DNA of 14,973 nt from an uncultured Veillonella sp. (lineage in GTDB: Bacteria > Bacillota > Negativicutes > Veillonellales > Veillonellaceae), in the NCBI GenBank assembly GCA_900766125.1, contig CAAFUD010000297.1, positions 1 through 14,973 of the forward strand. The letters run 5' to 3'. The notes under the pieces were generated by a model. That model was not told where the DNA came from. It made no database searches and was given only the letters and a program-made list of their open reading frames with translations. Below, piece by piece: positions 14,184 through 14,973 of this stretch (the stretch's first letter is position 1; every line of letters starts with the position of its first letter). The translations under genes and the position numbers were made by a program.

Positions 14184-14671
14184 TGTATGACAAAATCAAA
14201 GTATTATTTGATAACCCTACTTACCGCTATTTTGTTATCGGTGGTATTGGGCTCGTCGTCTGCCTTTGCATCGGATACATCTTCTACCAACCAAGCGGAA
14301 CCGACTATCAGCGTACCCTTAACGCAGTGGAACGAGCTCAAGAAAAACAACGAGAAAGCACTGAGCTTAATCGAAGTATCCAACGTTCCATTGACCGAAG
14401 CGCAGACTATAGCCGTGAAGCAGCGACAAGAATTGAACGAAGCCAAGACTACAATCGACAAATTAACGACAGAATTGGACAAAGCCAAAGCGGACTTAGT
14501 GAAGCAAGAAGTTACCTTGAACGAAATGCAGAACTCTTTGACCGAATTGAAAGGGCAAATCGACAACGACAAGAGAACCATCAAACGACTACGGATGCAG
14601 CGCAACCTATCTCAGATGGTGGGAGCGGGGGCAATCATTGGAGTGGTAATACATCGATGAATGAGAGGTGA
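14183..14671 (+). CDS. Membrane-anchored periplasmic coiled-coil protein, spanin-like (frame A)
   Basis: A 162-residue protein with an N-terminal membrane segment at about residues 17-35 (FVIGGIGLVVCLCIGYIFY) after a short basic/aromatic cytoplasmic tip. A long Arg/Gln/Ser-rich helix follows (residues 44-130; e.g. NRSIQRSIDRSADYSREAA, ARSYLERNAELFDRIERAN), ending in a low-complexity tail (SDGGSGGNHWSGNTSMNER). One-helix anchor plus periplasmic coiled coil, right after the amidase, is the layout of an inner-membrane spanin (Rz-like). About 19 Arg residues, many as CGA, give it composition unlike its neighbours, which fits overprinting by the second frame. It shares the SD AGGAGGGG (14171-14178) with frame B, whose start is 4 nt later. 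No lipobox: the cysteines (27, 29) lie in the membrane segment without an L-[AS]-[GA]-C context. Confidence 0.8.
   Translation: MYDKIKVLFDNPTYRYFVIGGIGLVVCLCIGYIFYQPSGTDYQRTLNAVERAQEKQRESTELNRSIQRSIDRSADYSREAATRIERSQDYNRQINDRIGQSQSGLSEARSYLERNAELFDRIERANRQRQENHQTTTDAAQPISDGGSGGNHWSGNTSMNER
14187..14660 (+). CDS. Exported coiled-coil protein embedded in frame A, spanin-like (frame B)
   Basis: A 157-residue protein encoded wholly inside the frame A gene, in the +1 frame. It has a convincing signal peptide (K3-K5, hydrophobic core YYLITLLTAILLSVVLG, AFA at 26-28 then S29) and a predicted coiled coil (about residues 43-137; e.g. ELNEAKTTIDKLTTELDKAK, LNEMQNSLTELKGQIDNDK). The C-terminus is short and hydrophobic/Gly-rich (MVGAGAIIGVVIHR, 144-157), perhaps a membrane or outer-membrane contact. 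No lipobox cysteine is present, so it is not a canonical Rz1-type outer-membrane spanin. Start at ATG 14187, about 10 nt after AGGAGG. Codon use (GAA, TTG, AAA) looks more natural than in frame A, suggesting B is the older frame. Location and topology support a lysis role; the exact mechanism is unknown. Confidence 0.78.
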   Translation: MTKSKYYLITLLTAILLSVVLGSSSAFASDTSSTNQAEPTISVPLTQWNELKKNNEKALSLIEVSNVPLTEAQTIAVKQRQELNEAKTTIDKLTTELDKAKADLVKQEVTLNEMQNSLTELKGQIDNDKRTIKRLRMQRNLSQMVGAGAIIGVVIHR

Positions 14672-14687
14672 TCCATACATCTCCATA

Positions 14688-14709
14688 GCGTGTAATGGTG
14701 GATACACGC
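14688..14709 (+). other. Stem-loop in the 3' untranslated region of the late operon
   Basis: GCGTGTA (14688-14694) pairs with TACACGC (14703-14709) around an 8-nt loop. An alternative pairing of ATCCA (14671-14675) with TGGAT (14699-14703) is possible. It precedes the terminator and lacks a T-run, so a protective 3' structure is the simplest reading. Except for this and the terminator, I see nothing in 14672-14792. Confidence 0.6.
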
Positions 14710-14719
14710 AACTATAAAT

Positions 14720-14768
14720 AAAAGAGCCTACTAACCTAGAATAAATCTATGTTGGTAGGCTCTTTTTT
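14720..14768 (+). terminator. Intrinsic terminator of the late operon
   Basis: AAAAGAGCCTACTAAC (14720-14735) pairs with GTTGGTAGGCTCTTTT (14751-14766) with one G-U pair, followed by more Ts (14763-14768 are all T). The loop can extend the stem by TAGA/TCTA. The A-run on the 5' side makes it potentially active on both strands. It lies about 50 nt after the last late gene. Confidence 0.93.
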
Positions 14769-14792
14769 GTTTGTAAAAATCAAAATAATCGC

Positions 14793-14821
14793 TTGCTTTT
14801 ATACACGATATAGGGTATAAT
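14793..14821 (+). promoter_or_regulatory. Sigma-70-type promoter for the small peptide gene
   Basis: TTGCTT (14793-14798) and TATAAT (14816-14821) are separated by exactly 17 nt. The -10 box is a perfect consensus and the -35 box matches 4 of 6 bases. It lies just after the late-operon terminator and before the 14845 gene, so the two units are transcribed separately. Confidence 0.85.
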
Positions 14822-14844
14822 ATAATTGTAAGGAGGTGATGATA

Positions 14845-14937
14845 GTGGACATAATAGAAAAGCTAACAAGCTTAGCAAATGCGTTAACGCCACTGGTACT
14901 GGCACTAGCAATACTAAAACTTGTTAGCAAAGAGTAG
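14845..14937 (+). CDS. 30-residue hydrophobic peptide, possible type I toxin
   Basis: GTG at 14845 opens a 30-codon frame. The peptide is a single amphipathic/hydrophobic helix: acidic start (MDIIEKL), hydrophobic middle (ANALTPLVLALAILKLV) and a charged end (SKE). The upstream sequence AAGGAGGTGAT (14830-14840) is complementary to 11 bases at the 3' end of 16S rRNA, stronger than any other SD in the window. Own promoter, own terminator, very short membrane-like product: this is the layout of type I toxin genes (Fst/TxpA-type) and of holin-like toxins, but the sequence is not one I recognise. It might also be a small phage membrane peptide. No antisense RNA is visible, and one could lie beyond the window edge. 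In-gene inverted repeat: GCTAACAAG (14862-14870) and CTTGTTAGC (14920-14928). Confidence 0.6.
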   Translation: MDIIEKLTSLANALTPLVLALAILKLVSKE

Positions 14938-14945
14938 TAAAAAGC

Positions 14946-14972
14946 AGGCGGGTGAAAGCCCCGCCACCTTTT
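14946..14972 (+). terminator. GC-rich hairpin after the small peptide gene
   Basis: GGCGGG (14947-14952) pairs with CCCGCC (14960-14965), loop of 7 nt, followed by ACCTTTT. On the other strand the same hairpin is followed by TGCTTTTT, so it could terminate transcripts from both sides. The window ends right after it, so the T-run on this strand is not fully seen. Confidence 0.7.
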
Positions 14973-14973
14973 C

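Noticed and set aside
14204..14605. Antisense open frame of 133 codons opposite the dual-coded lysis locus
   Set aside because: Cysteine/serine-rich with no SD or promoter on that strand; it looks like a by-product of the low stop density created by two constrained frames.
14183..14671. Lipobox in frame A (V-V-C or C-L-C in the membrane segment)
   Set aside because: The residue before each cysteine (V or L) does not fit a signal peptidase II site, so lipidation is unlikely.
1..14973. tRNA genes, rRNA, insertion sequences or attachment sites
   Set aside because: No cloverleaf, no transposase-like frame and no flanking direct repeats were seen; the window appears to be purely phage late genes.

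Overview
The window is the tail, host-attachment and lysis half of the late region of a contractile-tailed (P2-like myovirus) phage or prophage. Every gene I can support is on the + strand, packed end to end with stop/start overlaps (TAATG or TAGTG at 746-750, 1078-1082, 3055-3059, 11731-11735 and 14181-14185), and led by strong Firmicutes-type Shine-Dalgarno sequences (AGGAGG). The AT-leaning composition, those SDs and protein flavour like Veillonella prophages suggest a host in the Negativicutes. These are diderm Firmicutes, so an outer membrane must be breached at lysis. The host assignment is inference; there is no 16S or host gene here.

Layout. 2-1080: end of the head/neck module (a GpZ-like protein whose start lies outside the window, a probable tail-completion protein, and an unknown with a repetitive N-terminus). 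1080-3057: tail sheath and tail tube. 3057-3481: tail assembly chaperone pair, with a textbook -1 programmed frameshift signal (T TTT TTA, 8-nt spacer, 7-bp stem) fusing two frames. 3453-3498: a terminator-like hairpin. 3530-5878: tape measure. 5871-10346: tail hub and baseplate in the order D, V (spike), U, W, X, J, I. 10356-13018: fibre and attachment region, holding a fibre, a possible fibre chaperone, a 53-aa four-cysteine protein absent from a standard long-ORF list, a small beta-type domain protein and a collagen-like protein with three exact 33-residue repeats. 13032-14671: lysis cassette with a membrane/coiled-coil protein, a holin, an amidase, and two almost completely co-extensive reading frames (162 and 157 aa) that both look like exported coiled-coil proteins.

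The late operon ends at a strong terminator (14720-14768). A separate unit follows: a sigma-70 promoter, an 11-base SD complementary to the 16S rRNA tail, a 30-aa hydrophobic peptide and its own hairpin. It looks like a type I toxin or other small membrane peptide.

How they work together: sheath, tube, tape measure and chaperones build the contractile tail on the D/V/U/W/X/J/I baseplate; the fibre and collagen-like proteins probably decide host binding; holin and amidase open the inner membrane and wall. The dual-coded pair is well placed to be the outer-membrane disruption (spanin-like) step. It is the most interesting locus here because neither partner shows a normal lipobox and almost every base is read in two frames.
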